Shown: one piece after another, positions 6,388-13,537 of the stretch
How the letters are laid out: each line of letters opens with the position of its first letter
Numbering within the stretch: position 1 is the stretch's first letter
Assembly: GCA_023229725.1 (NCBI GenBank)
Contig: JALNYR010000035.1
Span: 1,987-19,330, forward strand
DNA length: 17,344 nt
Source of the DNA: Dehalococcoidia bacterium
GTDB lineage: Bacteria; Chloroflexota; Dehalococcoidia; GIF9; AB-539-J10
Reading direction: 5' to 3'
Translations under genes and position numbers: made by a program
The notes under the pieces: model-generated
Database searches by the model: none
Told to the model about the DNA's origin: nothing
What the model saw: the letters and a program-made list of their open reading frames with translations, nothing else

Positions 6388-6556
6388 CCTTAGCTGCGAC
6401 CTTACTCCAACTTCCTGCCTGATGCAACTCGGCGCTCATGATGCTCCCGCACGGTCTCAAGTCGTCTCTGTAGGGTTGATTAGACTTTCTCCTCACGGTG
6501 GCGTTCAATTGTCGACTCTGGACCGTTGCGGACTTATCGTAGAGAAGGAGGACCAT

Positions 6557-7018
6557 ATGCTCAAGGACTTTAGGGCGTTCATCACCAGAGGCAACGTTGT
6601 CGACATGGCTGTGGGCATCATCATCGGCGTGGCCTTTGGCGGCATCGTCTCGTCGGCCGTGAACGACGTCATCATGCCGCCTATCGGCCTCGCGCTTGGC
6701 AACATCGACTTCTCGAACCTGATGCTGGTGCTGAAGGAGGGTTCGGCTCCGGGACCGTATGCCTCGCTGGTTGCGGCGAAGGCTGCGGGCGCGGTAACCA
6801 TCAACTACGGGCAGTTCATCAACACCATCATCAACTTCCTCATCATTGCCGCCGTGGTGTTCTTCCTCATCGTTCGACCTCTGGCGAAGCTGCAGGCCAG
6901 GCAGAAGGCTGCGGTGCCGGCGGCAGCCCCCAGCACGAAGGAGTGCTCTTTCTGCTTCTCCACCATACCGCTCAAGGCCACCCGCTGCCCGAATTGCACT
7001 TCGCAACTGACGAAGTAG
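6557..7018 (+). CDS. mscL: Large-conductance mechanosensitive channel with C-terminal zinc ribbon
   Basis: The 153-aa product begins MLKDFRAFITRGNVVDMAVG, the MscL N-terminal helix and start of TM1 (about 15-40). It continues with NDVIMPPIGLALG, a short periplasmic loop with FSNLMLVL, and TM2 (INTIINFLIIAAVVFFLIV, 89-107). MscL is a homopentameric membrane channel that opens under hypo-osmotic tension. Unlike the E. coli protein, the cytoplasmic tail ends in a Cys4 module, CSFC (130-133) and CPNC (144-147), a zinc ribbon after an Ala/Pro linker. GGAGG lies 5 nt before the ATG. The longer open frame upstream (from 6368) lacks a ribosome site and family similarity. Function as a channel is well supported. 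The role of the zinc ribbon is unknown. Confidence 0.95.
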   Translation: MLKDFRAFITRGNVVDMAVGIIIGVAFGGIVSSAVNDVIMPPIGLALGNIDFSNLMLVLKEGSAPGPYASLVAAKAAGAVTINYGQFINTIINFLIIAAVVFFLIVRPLAKLQARQKAAVPAAAPSTKECSFCFSTIPLKATRCPNCTSQLTK

Positions 7019-7057
7019 ACGCGCGGGCTAGTGGCGCATACATGCCGCCTGCCTTTC

Positions 7058-7085
7058 GCGGGGGCACGCGGTTGCGTGCCCCCGC
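7058..7085. repeat. GC-rich palindrome, copy 2 (12-bp stem), possible mscL terminator
   Basis: GCGGGGGCACGC, loop GGTT, GCGTGCCCCCGC: a perfect 12-bp stem 39 nt after the mscL stop. It shares its core with the palindrome at 4497-4516. Position suggests transcription termination or mRNA 3' protection, but no T-run follows. Confidence 0.6.
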
Positions 7086-7192
7086 AGGTGGAAGGCGGGC
7101 GGTCGCTGTGCATGGCGCGGATCTCCGTGTCCGCCCCCTGAGGTGGGTCGGAAGGTATTCGAAGGGGCGCCATGTGTCTCCCCGTTCTCCCC

Positions 7193-7221
7193 GTGACGCC
7201 CGGTCTGCCTTCTGCTAGAAT
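7193..7221 (+). promoter_or_regulatory. Sigma70-like promoter for the MFS gene
   Basis: GTGACG (7193-7198) and TAGAAT (7216-7221) are spaced by 17 nt, with a predicted start near 7228 and a leader of about 24 nt. It supports the ATG at 7252, whose own ribosome site is weak. Confidence 0.5.
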
Positions 7222-7251
7222 GCCGCGGCCCCGGAGCGGTTCGCAACAACC

Positions 7252-8520
7252 ATGCCTCGTCCTCGCAGACCACGAATCTTCTACGGCTACTGGCTCGTGG
7301 CCGTCATCTTCGTCTTCATGCTGCTGTCGTACGGCTGCGGTTCGTTCGTGTTCAGCCTCTTTGTGAAGCCTCTCGAGTCGTCGCTGGGCTGGGGGCGCGG
7401 ACAGGTCATGGTCGGTTTCACCATCTTCTTCATCGTTCAGGGACTGACGTCTCCGTTGGTGGGACGCATCGTGGACCACCATAGCCCACGGCGCGTCATC
7501 CCGCTCGGCGCGCTGGTGATGGGGCTCGGCTTCGTGCTCGCGAGCCTGGCGGTTGACCTGTGGGTGTACTACGTGGCCTACGTCATCATCGGCGCCGGCT
7601 CCGCCGGCATGGGGGTCGTCCCCGGCAGCACCGTCGTCTCCAACTGGTTCCGGCGCAGGAGAGGCGCGGTCGTGGGCATCATGTCAGCCGGGATGGGCGT
7701 GGGCGGGCTCGTCATGGCCCCCCTCGTGGCGCGCATCATCCAGGACTACGGCTGGCGGTCTGCGTACCTTGCGATGGCCGTCATCATCTGGGTTGTCGCC
7801 ATCCCGCTGTCGCTGGCATTCATCAGGACGAAGCCGGCCGACAAGGGCCTCTACCCGGACGGCGACGCGGACGACGCGGCGTTCCAGCGCGCGTCAGCGT
7901 CCTCTCGGGTCGAGGCGCAGAGCCTTTCCCTGCGACAGGCGACGAAGAGCACTGCAATCTACCTCATCGGACTGTCGTTTCTCCTCAGCGGTTTCAGCAA
8001 TACGGGCGCCCTGCATGCACCCGTGCCGTTCCTGGAGGACATAGGGTTTCCGACCGCGACGGCGGCCGCTGCGCTCGGCACGGTGGGGTTGGGCAGCGCC
8101 GCCGGGAAGGTGTTCTTCGGTTGGCTGTGCGACCGCATCCCTCCGAAGCGTGCCTCAGCTCTGGGCCTGACGCTCCAGCTCTGCGGCGTCCTCGTGCTGC
8201 TGCTGATACGTGCGGATTCGCCGCTGGCGCTCATATGGGCCTACGCCCTGCTGCTCGGATTCGGCCTCGGCAGTTGGCTGCCGACCATGTCGATGCTGGT
8301 GAGCACGACCTTCGGGCTCACGTACTACGGCTCCATATTCGGCGTCATCTCCTTCCTCGAGAGCACGGGGACGTCGGTAGGCCCTCTATTTGCCGGTCTC
8401 GTCTTCGATGCCGTTGGCACGTACTACCCTGCGTTCTTGACCTTCGCAGTGCTCTACGCCGTGGCCATCCCCGCCATGCTCCTCGTCAGGCGCCCCGCCC
8501 GGCCGGCCTCCGGCGCCTGA
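7252..8520 (+). CDS. Major facilitator superfamily transporter (OFA/monocarboxylate-like)
   Basis: The 422-aa product has two six-helix halves joined by a hydrophilic loop (about 195-225). The N-terminus FYGYWLVAVIFVFMLLSYG, motif A as GRIVDHHSPRR (71-81), the PGSTVVSNWFRRRRG block (124-138) and GIMSAGMGVGGLV in TM5 are typical of the oxalate/formate antiporter and monocarboxylate transporter branch of MFS. The second half repeats motif A as GWLCDRIPPKRA. The likely substrate is a small carboxylate, but this cannot be told from sequence. The nearby FAD-linked hydroxyacid oxidase makes a hydroxy- or keto-acid substrate plausible, though the two are not in one operon. Length is normal and the gene is intact. 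The start codon has only a weak upstream GGAG, but a promoter ends 30 nt before it. Confidence 0.9.
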   Translation: MPRPRRPRIFYGYWLVAVIFVFMLLSYGCGSFVFSLFVKPLESSLGWGRGQVMVGFTIFFIVQGLTSPLVGRIVDHHSPRRVIPLGALVMGLGFVLASLAVDLWVYYVAYVIIGAGSAGMGVVPGSTVVSNWFRRRRGAVVGIMSAGMGVGGLVMAPLVARIIQDYGWRSAYLAMAVIIWVVAIPLSLAFIRTKPADKGLYPDGDADDAAFQRASASSRVEAQSLSLRQATKSTAIYLIGLSFLLSGFSNTGALHAPVPFLEDIGFPTATAAAALGTVGLGSAAGKVFFGWLCDRIPPKRASALGLTLQLCGVLVLLLIRADSPLALIWAYALLLGFGLGSWLPTMSMLVSTTFGLTYYGSIFGVISFLESTGTSVGPLFAGLVFDAVGTYYPAFLTFAVLYAVAIPAMLLVRRPARPASGA

Positions 8521-8624
8521 CCTTCCGGTCGCCTGTCTGCCGACCTTTCCAGGTCGAGTGGCTGCTCGTGGTGTCAGGCGATACCTGCCGCTGTCCTTCG
8601 TGAGAGTGCACTCTTGGAATAGAC

Positions 8625-8633
8625 TGGTAGAAT
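8625..8633 (+). promoter_or_regulatory. Extended -10 promoter for the DUF6448 gene
   Basis: TGGTAGAAT contains TAGAAT with the TGn extension, which can substitute for a -35 box. No good -35 is seen. The predicted start is near 8640, just before AGGAGG, giving a very short leader. Confidence 0.35.
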
Positions 8634-8654
8634 GGTACTGAGGAGGTGAGGACG

Positions 8655-9197
8655 ATGCCACCACATTGCGATACTCTGGATGGTCCGGTTGTCAAGGCGG
8701 CGCGGGAGGCGCTGGAGTCCGGCAATGTCAACCTCATACTTCCCTGGGTTCCGCGAAAGGGGGAAGGGGAGGTCAAACGGGCATTCAGCAAGGCTCGGCG
8801 GGTTCGGTCGCTGGGCAGGCAGGCCGCGGACCTGGCGGATCGATGGTTCTTCGAGACCGTCGTTCGCGTTCACAGGGCCGGTGAGGGAGCCGCTTACACC
8901 GGGCTCAAGCCGGCCGGACTCGACTGGGGACCCGTCGTGCGAAGGGCGGAACACGCCATTGAGGCCGGGAACGCGGATGACGTCATTGGGTTTCTGTCAC
9001 ACACCGTGGAGAACGCGCTTCGGGAGCGGTTCGAGAAGGTGATGGCAACGCGCTCCTTCGAGCCGACTGACGTGGCCGCGGCGCGGGAGTTCGTGCAAGC
9101 GCAACTCGGCTTCGTGCTGTGGTCGCATGGCCTGTACTCCTTCGTCACCGGTGGCGGAGGCCACGGCGAGGAAGGCTCGGGCGGGCACGAGCACTGA
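8655..9197 (+). CDS. DUF6448 family protein
   Basis: The 180-aa product starts MPPHCDTLDGPVVKAAREAL, the hallmark start of what I recognise as the DUF6448 family, and is mostly helical. Internal features include GNVNLILPWVP (23-33), FETVVRVHRAGEGAAYTGLK (66-85) and a C-terminal glycine/histidine-rich tail (GGGGHGEEGSGGHEH, 166-180). H4, C5, D6, H73 and the tail His residues are potential metal ligands, which is an inference. There is no signal peptide or membrane segment. Function of the family is unknown. AGGAGG lies 8 nt before the ATG. The GTG 9 nt earlier overlaps the ribosome site and was rejected. It stands alone between the MFS gene and panB. Confidence 0.75.
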   Translation: MPPHCDTLDGPVVKAAREALESGNVNLILPWVPRKGEGEVKRAFSKARRVRSLGRQAADLADRWFFETVVRVHRAGEGAAYTGLKPAGLDWGPVVRRAEHAIEAGNADDVIGFLSHTVENALRERFEKVMATRSFEPTDVAAAREFVQAQLGFVLWSHGLYSFVTGGGGHGEEGSGGHEH

Positions 9198-9365
9198 CCT
9201 CCATCTTCTCAACTGCCCGACATGGGCGGAGCGGTTTCTGTCGCCTCCCGGCGGCACATCGAGTCGCAGAAGCGGGAGGTCTACAATAGTGCCGGTTCGC
9301 GTCGCTCGGAATAGCGTGCGGGCACTCCGCAGTGCGGAATCGCAAGGAAGAGGAGGTTTCCCGAC

Positions 9366-10286
9366 ATGACGTCAGCCGAGAACAAGCCGCCCGAGAGGAA
9401 GAAGACCACGCCCATGGACCTGCTGGCCAAGAAGCAGCGGGGCGAGAAGATTGTGCGCATCACCTGCTACGACTATCCGATGGCCCTGCTCGCCGACCGC
9501 GCCGGAGTCGATGCCATCCTCGTGGGGGACTCCTGCGGCATGGTCGTGGCCGGGCTCAAGAGCACCGTCCCTGTGACGATGGAGGAGATGATCTATCACT
9601 GCAGCGCCGTCTCACGGGCTGCCCGGTATGCCATGGTCATCGGCGATATGCCCTTCCTCTCGTACCAGACTGACATTAAGGACGCTATCTACAATGCCGG
9701 CCGCCTTGTGAAAGAAGGAGGCGCGGACGTCGTCAAGCTCGAGGGCGGGCAGGACTTCGCCCCGACGGTCAGGGCCATCGCGAAAGCCGGCATCCCGGTC
9801 GTGGGCCACATTGGCATCACGCCTCAGAGCGCGGCGATGACGGGTGGGTTCAAGGTGCAGGGAACCGACGTCGCTACCGGACGCAGACTCATCGAAGATG
9901 CGAAGGCGCTTGAAGCGGCCGGGGCATTCATGCTCACGGTAGAAGGGGCGCCCGATCGCCTCGCCGAGGTCATCTGCAAACAACTAGCCATCCCGGTCAC
10001 CACGATGGGCGCCGGTCCGAATACCGACGGGCAGACGATGAACATGTACGACATCCTCGGCCTGTTCGACCGGTTCACGCCCAAGTTCGTCAAGAAGTAC
10101 GCCAACCTTGCCGACGTGATTGTGCAGGCGTTGCAGCAGTACAAGCAGGAAGTGGAAACCGGCGTGTACCCGGGACCGGAACACACCTACCACATGAAGG
10201 ACGAGGTGCTGAAGGAGATTCTGGGGCGGGTAGTATCGCCCGGGCCTGACCCGGCTGCGCGCATGGAACACGAAACGGAGGAATGA
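9366..10286 (+). CDS. panB: 3-methyl-2-oxobutanoate hydroxymethyltransferase (PanB)
   Basis: The 306-aa TIM barrel carries the PanB motifs TCYDYPMA (33-40), VGDSCGMVVAGLKSTVPVTM (53-72), GDMPFLSY (93-100), VKLEGG (123-128), VGHIGITPQS (146-155), TVEGAP (191-196) and GAGPNTDGQ. Residues matching the E. coli metal and catalytic set are D55, D94, K124, E126 and E193. The enzyme transfers a hydroxymethyl group from methylenetetrahydrofolate to 2-oxoisovalerate, making ketopantoate for coenzyme A synthesis. It is about 40 residues longer than the E. coli enzyme, mainly at both termini. GAGGAGG precedes the ATG. No panC, panD or panE lies nearby. Instead an RraA-family gene follows after 4 nt, so a different 2-oxo acid substrate is possible. 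Confidence 0.92.
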   Translation: MTSAENKPPERKKTTPMDLLAKKQRGEKIVRITCYDYPMALLADRAGVDAILVGDSCGMVVAGLKSTVPVTMEEMIYHCSAVSRAARYAMVIGDMPFLSYQTDIKDAIYNAGRLVKEGGADVVKLEGGQDFAPTVRAIAKAGIPVVGHIGITPQSAAMTGGFKVQGTDVATGRRLIEDAKALEAAGAFMLTVEGAPDRLAEVICKQLAIPVTTMGAGPNTDGQTMNMYDILGLFDRFTPKFVKKYANLADVIVQALQQYKQEVETGVYPGPEHTYHMKDEVLKEILGRVVSPGPDPAARMEHETEE

Positions 10287-10290
10287 ACCG

Positions 10291-10959
10291 ATGCTCGAGG
10301 GTACGATAGCGCGACCTCCCAGGGAAATCGTCGAGGGATTCAGAGCCATTCCGACGGCTACCATCAGCGATGTTCTCGACAGCATGAGGCTCAGCGGCAT
10401 CGTGAACGGCTTCCGCTGCCTCATTCCGGATGTGAGAATTGCCGGGTACGCGTTCACCGTCAAGTCCATCGCGGGTGAACGGGACACGTACACCGCGGCG
10501 GATTTCCCAATAGGCCAGGTGATTGCGAAGATGGAGAGGGACGACATCTTCACCGTGGACCTGGGCGGCCGCGAAGTCTCGCACGCCGGCGGCCTGGCGG
10601 GAACGGCGATGAAGGCGCGAGGCGTTGCCGGAATGGTCATCGACGGCGGGTGCCGCGACCTTGACCACAACCTGAGCATAGGTTTTCCCGCCTACGCACG
10701 CTACTTCTGCGCCACGGGCGCGCGGTCGCGCGTCAAGATCCTCGCCATCAACGTGCCTATCGAGGTGGCGGGCATCCGCGTCTGCCCGGGTGATATCGTG
10801 GTGGCTGACATAACCGCCATCGCTGTCGTTCCCGCGGACGTTGCTCAGAAGGTGCTGGATGAATGCCGGCGGCGGGAAGAGCTCGAGGGGCAGTTCGTCG
10901 CGAACCTGAACAAGGGAGGGACGTTCGAGGAGTCGCACAAGAAGCTCGGCATCCTCTAG
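10291..10959 (+). CDS. RraA / HMG-aldolase family protein
   Basis: The 222-aa product has the RraA/4-hydroxy-4-methyl-2-oxoglutarate aldolase fold. Landmarks are TATISDVLD (22-30), GGREVSHAGGLAGTAMKARG (92-111), VIDGGCRDLD (116-125) and VCPGDIVVAD (164-173). R122-D123 is the conserved metal/substrate pair. In characterised pyruvate aldolases an Asp lies 21 residues before that Arg (D-X20-R-D). Here the position is G101, so aldolase activity cannot be assumed. Other members are oxaloacetate decarboxylases or RNase E inhibitors. ACGGAGG of the ribosome site lies within the last codons of panB, so the two genes are almost certainly one operon. A role in handling 2-oxo acids together with PanB is an inference. 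Confidence 0.88.
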   Translation: MLEGTIARPPREIVEGFRAIPTATISDVLDSMRLSGIVNGFRCLIPDVRIAGYAFTVKSIAGERDTYTAADFPIGQVIAKMERDDIFTVDLGGREVSHAGGLAGTAMKARGVAGMVIDGGCRDLDHNLSIGFPAYARYFCATGARSRVKILAINVPIEVAGIRVCPGDIVVADITAIAVVPADVAQKVLDECRRREELEGQFVANLNKGGTFEESHKKLGIL

Positions 10960-11083
10960 CCGTCGCAGAGTAGCGACCTTGACTCATTGCTGATACCTTC
11001 TGTGCGGGCTGACATGCGGCGTGGGCCGTGGTCCGACGCCGGGTGGCTGTGTGACGATGTATCAGGGAGAGGAGGAGTCTGAG

Positions 11084-12436
11084 ATGGCTGCAACGGCACG
11101 AGACAAGGCACTGGCGGAGGTCACGTCACGAATAGAGGGCGAGTACCGGAAGCGCACGAAGCGCTCGTATGCTGTCGCGCAGGAGGCGCGCAAGTATCTG
11201 CCCGGCGGGGATACGCGCCGCTCCATCTTCTTCTTCCCGTACCCCATCTGGATCGACCACGCGAAAGACTGCCGCGTCTACGACGAGGACGGTAACGAGT
11301 ACCTCGATTTCCACAACTGCTACACGACCATGATCCTGGGTCATGGCAACGCCGGGGTGAACGCGGCCATCAAGGAGCAGCTGGACCAGGGCACGCTGGC
11401 GCTGGGCGCGTTCAAGAAGAACGTCGTGACCTGGGCGCAGATCCTCTGCGAGCGCGTCGAATCTGTCGAGCAGGTGCGTTTCACCTGCACCGGCACCGAA
11501 TCGGTCATGATGGCCATCCGCGCGGCGAGGGCGCTCACTGGCAGAGACAAGATAGTCGTGGAATACGGCGGCTATCACGGTGCGTACGATGCTGTCGTGT
11601 TCCCGCCGGATTCCCGCGGGCTCCCGAAGTCCCTGATGGCCGATACTATCGTGGTTCCCTATAGCGACGAGGCAGCCTTGGAACGGGCGCTGCAGGAGAA
11701 CAAGGGCAAAGTCGCTGCCGTGGTGCTGGAAGGGTTAATGGGTGCGGCCGGCATGATTCCCGCCAAGAAAGGCTATCTGCAGGCGGCGAGGCGGTTGAGC
11801 ACCGAACACGGTGCGATCTTCATACTCGATGAGATTATCTCGTTCCGGCTCGACTACGGCGGGATACAGCACCTCGAGGGCGTCAAGCCGGACCTCACGA
11901 CGTTCGGCAAGATCATTGCTGGCGGCACGGCCATGGCTGCGTTCGGCGGCCGGCGCGAGCTGATGCAGCTGTATTCTCCCGAGAGCCAGGTGCTGCATCA
12001 TGCCGGGACGCTCAACGCGAATCCGCTCTCGGCGGCGGCGGGCGTGGCGATGTTGAAGCAGATTACCCCGGAGTTCATCGCCCGCATCAACGCGCTGGGG
12101 ACCTCCCTGAGGGACGGCATGAACGGCATCTTCCGGAAGGCCGGCGTCAAGGGGCAGGTGACCGGCATGGGCTCGCTATCCAACGTGCATTTCGGCCCGG
12201 TGCCGGTCGTGGACGGGCACACGGCGCGGGACACTACCAACAAGGAAATCCTGCACTTGTTCCACCTGTCGCTGCTGAACCGCGGCATACTGACGCCTGA
12301 GCGGGCCATGTTCTGCATCTCGTCTCCGATGTCGGAACGCGAGGTCAAGACGGCGCTGCAGGCGGTCGAGGACGCCGTGCGGGAGCTGAAGCCGGACATC
12401 GAGCGCATCTGGCCGGACCTCCTCGGCACGGTGTGA
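11084..12436 (+). CDS. Class III PLP aminotransferase, glutamate-1-semialdehyde aminomutase-like
   Basis: The 450-aa fold-type I PLP enzyme shows YLPGGDTRRSIFF (38-50, the GSAM-like PGG start), VYDEDGNEYLDFHN (65-78), GHGNAGV, TGTESVMMAIRAAR (136-149, phosphate site), YGGYHGAYD (161-169) and ILDEIISFRLDYGG (247-260) with cofactor Asp249. The Schiff-base lysine is K276 in TFGKIIAGG. Glutamate-1-semialdehyde 2,1-aminomutase has GKIIGGGLPVG here, so AGGTAMAAFGG suggests a paralogue acting on another amino- or oxo-acid rather than haem synthesis. No hem genes are adjacent. GGAGAGGAGGAG lies about 8 nt before the ATG at 11084. Longer readings lack this. It is 124 nt after the RraA gene, possibly the same transcript. 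Confidence 0.87.
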   Translation: MAATARDKALAEVTSRIEGEYRKRTKRSYAVAQEARKYLPGGDTRRSIFFFPYPIWIDHAKDCRVYDEDGNEYLDFHNCYTTMILGHGNAGVNAAIKEQLDQGTLALGAFKKNVVTWAQILCERVESVEQVRFTCTGTESVMMAIRAARALTGRDKIVVEYGGYHGAYDAVVFPPDSRGLPKSLMADTIVVPYSDEAALERALQENKGKVAAVVLEGLMGAAGMIPAKKGYLQAARRLSTEHGAIFILDEIISFRLDYGGIQHLEGVKPDLTTFGKIIAGGTAMAAFGGRRELMQLYSPESQVLHHAGTLNANPLSAAAGVAMLKQITPEFIARINALGTSLRDGMNGIFRKAGVKGQVTGMGSLSNVHFGPVPVVDGHTARDTTNKEILHLFHLSLLNRGILTPERAMFCISSPMSEREVKTALQAVEDAVRELKPDIERIWPDLLGTV

Positions 12437-12583
12437 CGTAGAGCCGGCGGCGGAGTCAACGCGGCGTTTCCGCGCGAACCCGGCGGGGAGTGGGGTGGCT
12501 GCGCGCGGCGATGCCTCTGCCAGTTCGTGGTGCTGGGTAACGCCGTGTCTTGCTGCCGGAGTTGCCGGAGACTGGACAGCAGC

Positions 12584-13474
12584 CTATGATGTCGACCACC
12601 ACCTCTGTGTGGCTTGTCCTGCCGCAACCAGAGGGTCGATGAGCGCTTCTCGCACGAGCACCCTGAGCCACTCGCGCTCGGCGATGAACCGCGCCAGCGG
12701 CGGACTCGCCGCGTAGTAGAAGTCCACGTAGTCGCGCCCGGCGTCGCTCCGCAGCAGCACGTCGTCCCGGAAGTTGCGCAGAATGTCTATCTCCTCGGCG
12801 CTGCTGCTGCCGTAGACGGCAGTCGCGATGAAGCAGTCGATGCCCTCCCCGGCTGCCTGCGAGCGACCGGACTCAATCTCTTCCTCTTTCGCGCGCAGAG
12901 CCGCAAGGCCCTCATCTGCCGCCTTCCTGACGGCGTTGTTCTGCTCGCCGACGCAGGCGAGGATGCGTGCCCTGGCGGCGGTGCTTGCCCCCGGATCTCC
13001 GACGAGGTCGGGAACGCCGAGCAGAAACCCGAGTGCGTTGCTCGCCCATGGTGCAGGACCGCTGGTTTCCTTCTCAACGACCTCGATGCACCCGACGTAA
13101 GCGCCTTCAAGGATGGCTGCGATGCCCTCGTTGGTCGGCGCCAGGGAATCCATGGTGTATGGCCCCGTCTCGCGAATCGTGCCTGCGAGGGTCGACAGCA
13201 CGAAATGGGCCTCGTCAAGCGCCTGCAGCACGTTCGCTTTGGCGCTCTCCCCGCTGAGAGCGGCGTTGATGTTCTGTCGTATCGCCTTGTCGACGTCCGG
13301 CGGAACCGAACGGGCCACCGCGTAGGCGTACTCCATCGCCTCGACGTATTCCCTCTCAACGTCGGTCAGCTTGCCTTCCACGGCGGGAGAAGGCCCGAGG
13401 GCGTCAGTGGCGCAGCCGCACAGGGTCGACAGGGACACTACGGCGATGAGCAGAGCGCGTCCGGACAGGCCCAA
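12584..13474 (-). CDS. Lipoprotein with C-terminal CFI-box domain
   Basis: The 296-aa product begins with a lipoprotein signal: RALLIAVVSLSTLCGC, with lipobox LCGC and lipidated Cys21. The middle (about 35-205) is helical with no recognised domain and contains C129 and C174. The C-terminus has CFIATAVYGSSSAEEIDILR (214-233), then FRDDVLLRSDAGRDYV and SPPLARFIAEREWLRVLVRE. This is the CFI-box C-terminal domain seen at the end of diverse secreted or surface bacterial proteins, proposed as a sorting or processing signal but not functionally defined. The start is TTG, accepted because GGAGGTGGGG precedes it and a strong promoter ends 33 nt upstream. It is convergent with the aminotransferase and divergent from the histidine kinase. 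Confidence 0.82.
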   Translation of the reverse strand: MGLSGRALLIAVVSLSTLCGCATDALGPSPAVEGKLTDVEREYVEAMEYAYAVARSVPPDVDKAIRQNINAALSGESAKANVLQALDEAHFVLSTLAGTIRETGPYTMDSLAPTNEGIAAILEGAYVGCIEVVEKETSGPAPWASNALGFLLGVPDLVGDPGASTAARARILACVGEQNNAVRKAADEGLAALRAKEEEIESGRSQAAGEGIDCFIATAVYGSSSAEEIDILRNFRDDVLLRSDAGRDYVDFYYAASPPLARFIAEREWLRVLVREALIDPLVAAGQATQRWWSTS

Positions 13475-13507
13475 ACCCCACCTCCACGTGTGCAGGACTC
13501 AGTGTCG

Positions 13508-13537
13508 ACTGTATCGACGCGCATTCCCGGTTGTCAA
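13508..13537 (-). promoter_or_regulatory. Strong sigma70-like promoter for the CFI-box lipoprotein
   Basis: On the minus strand, TTGACA (13532-13537, perfect consensus) and TACAGT (13508-13513) are separated by 18 nt. The predicted start near 13501 gives a leader of about 27 nt before the TTG codon. An inverted repeat GTCGA-N5-TCGAC (13504-13518) overlaps the -10 region and could be an operator. Confidence 0.55.

Noticed and set aside
7560..8603. 347-residue plus-strand frame overlapping the MFS gene
   Set aside because: Out-of-frame shadow with His/Arg-rich composition. The MFS reading has twelve coherent membrane segments.
9282..9287. TACAAT as -10 box of panB
   Set aside because: Good hexamer, but no -35 at suitable spacing and no TGn extension, so support is too weak to list.
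9326..9338. Small hairpin TCCGC-AGT-GCGGA in the panB leader
   Set aside because: Only a 5-bp stem, which is expected by chance in such GC-rich DNA.
12460..12474. CGCGG/CCGCG hairpin after the aminotransferase gene as a terminator
   Set aside because: Five-base stem without a T-run. Not distinguishable from background in this base composition.
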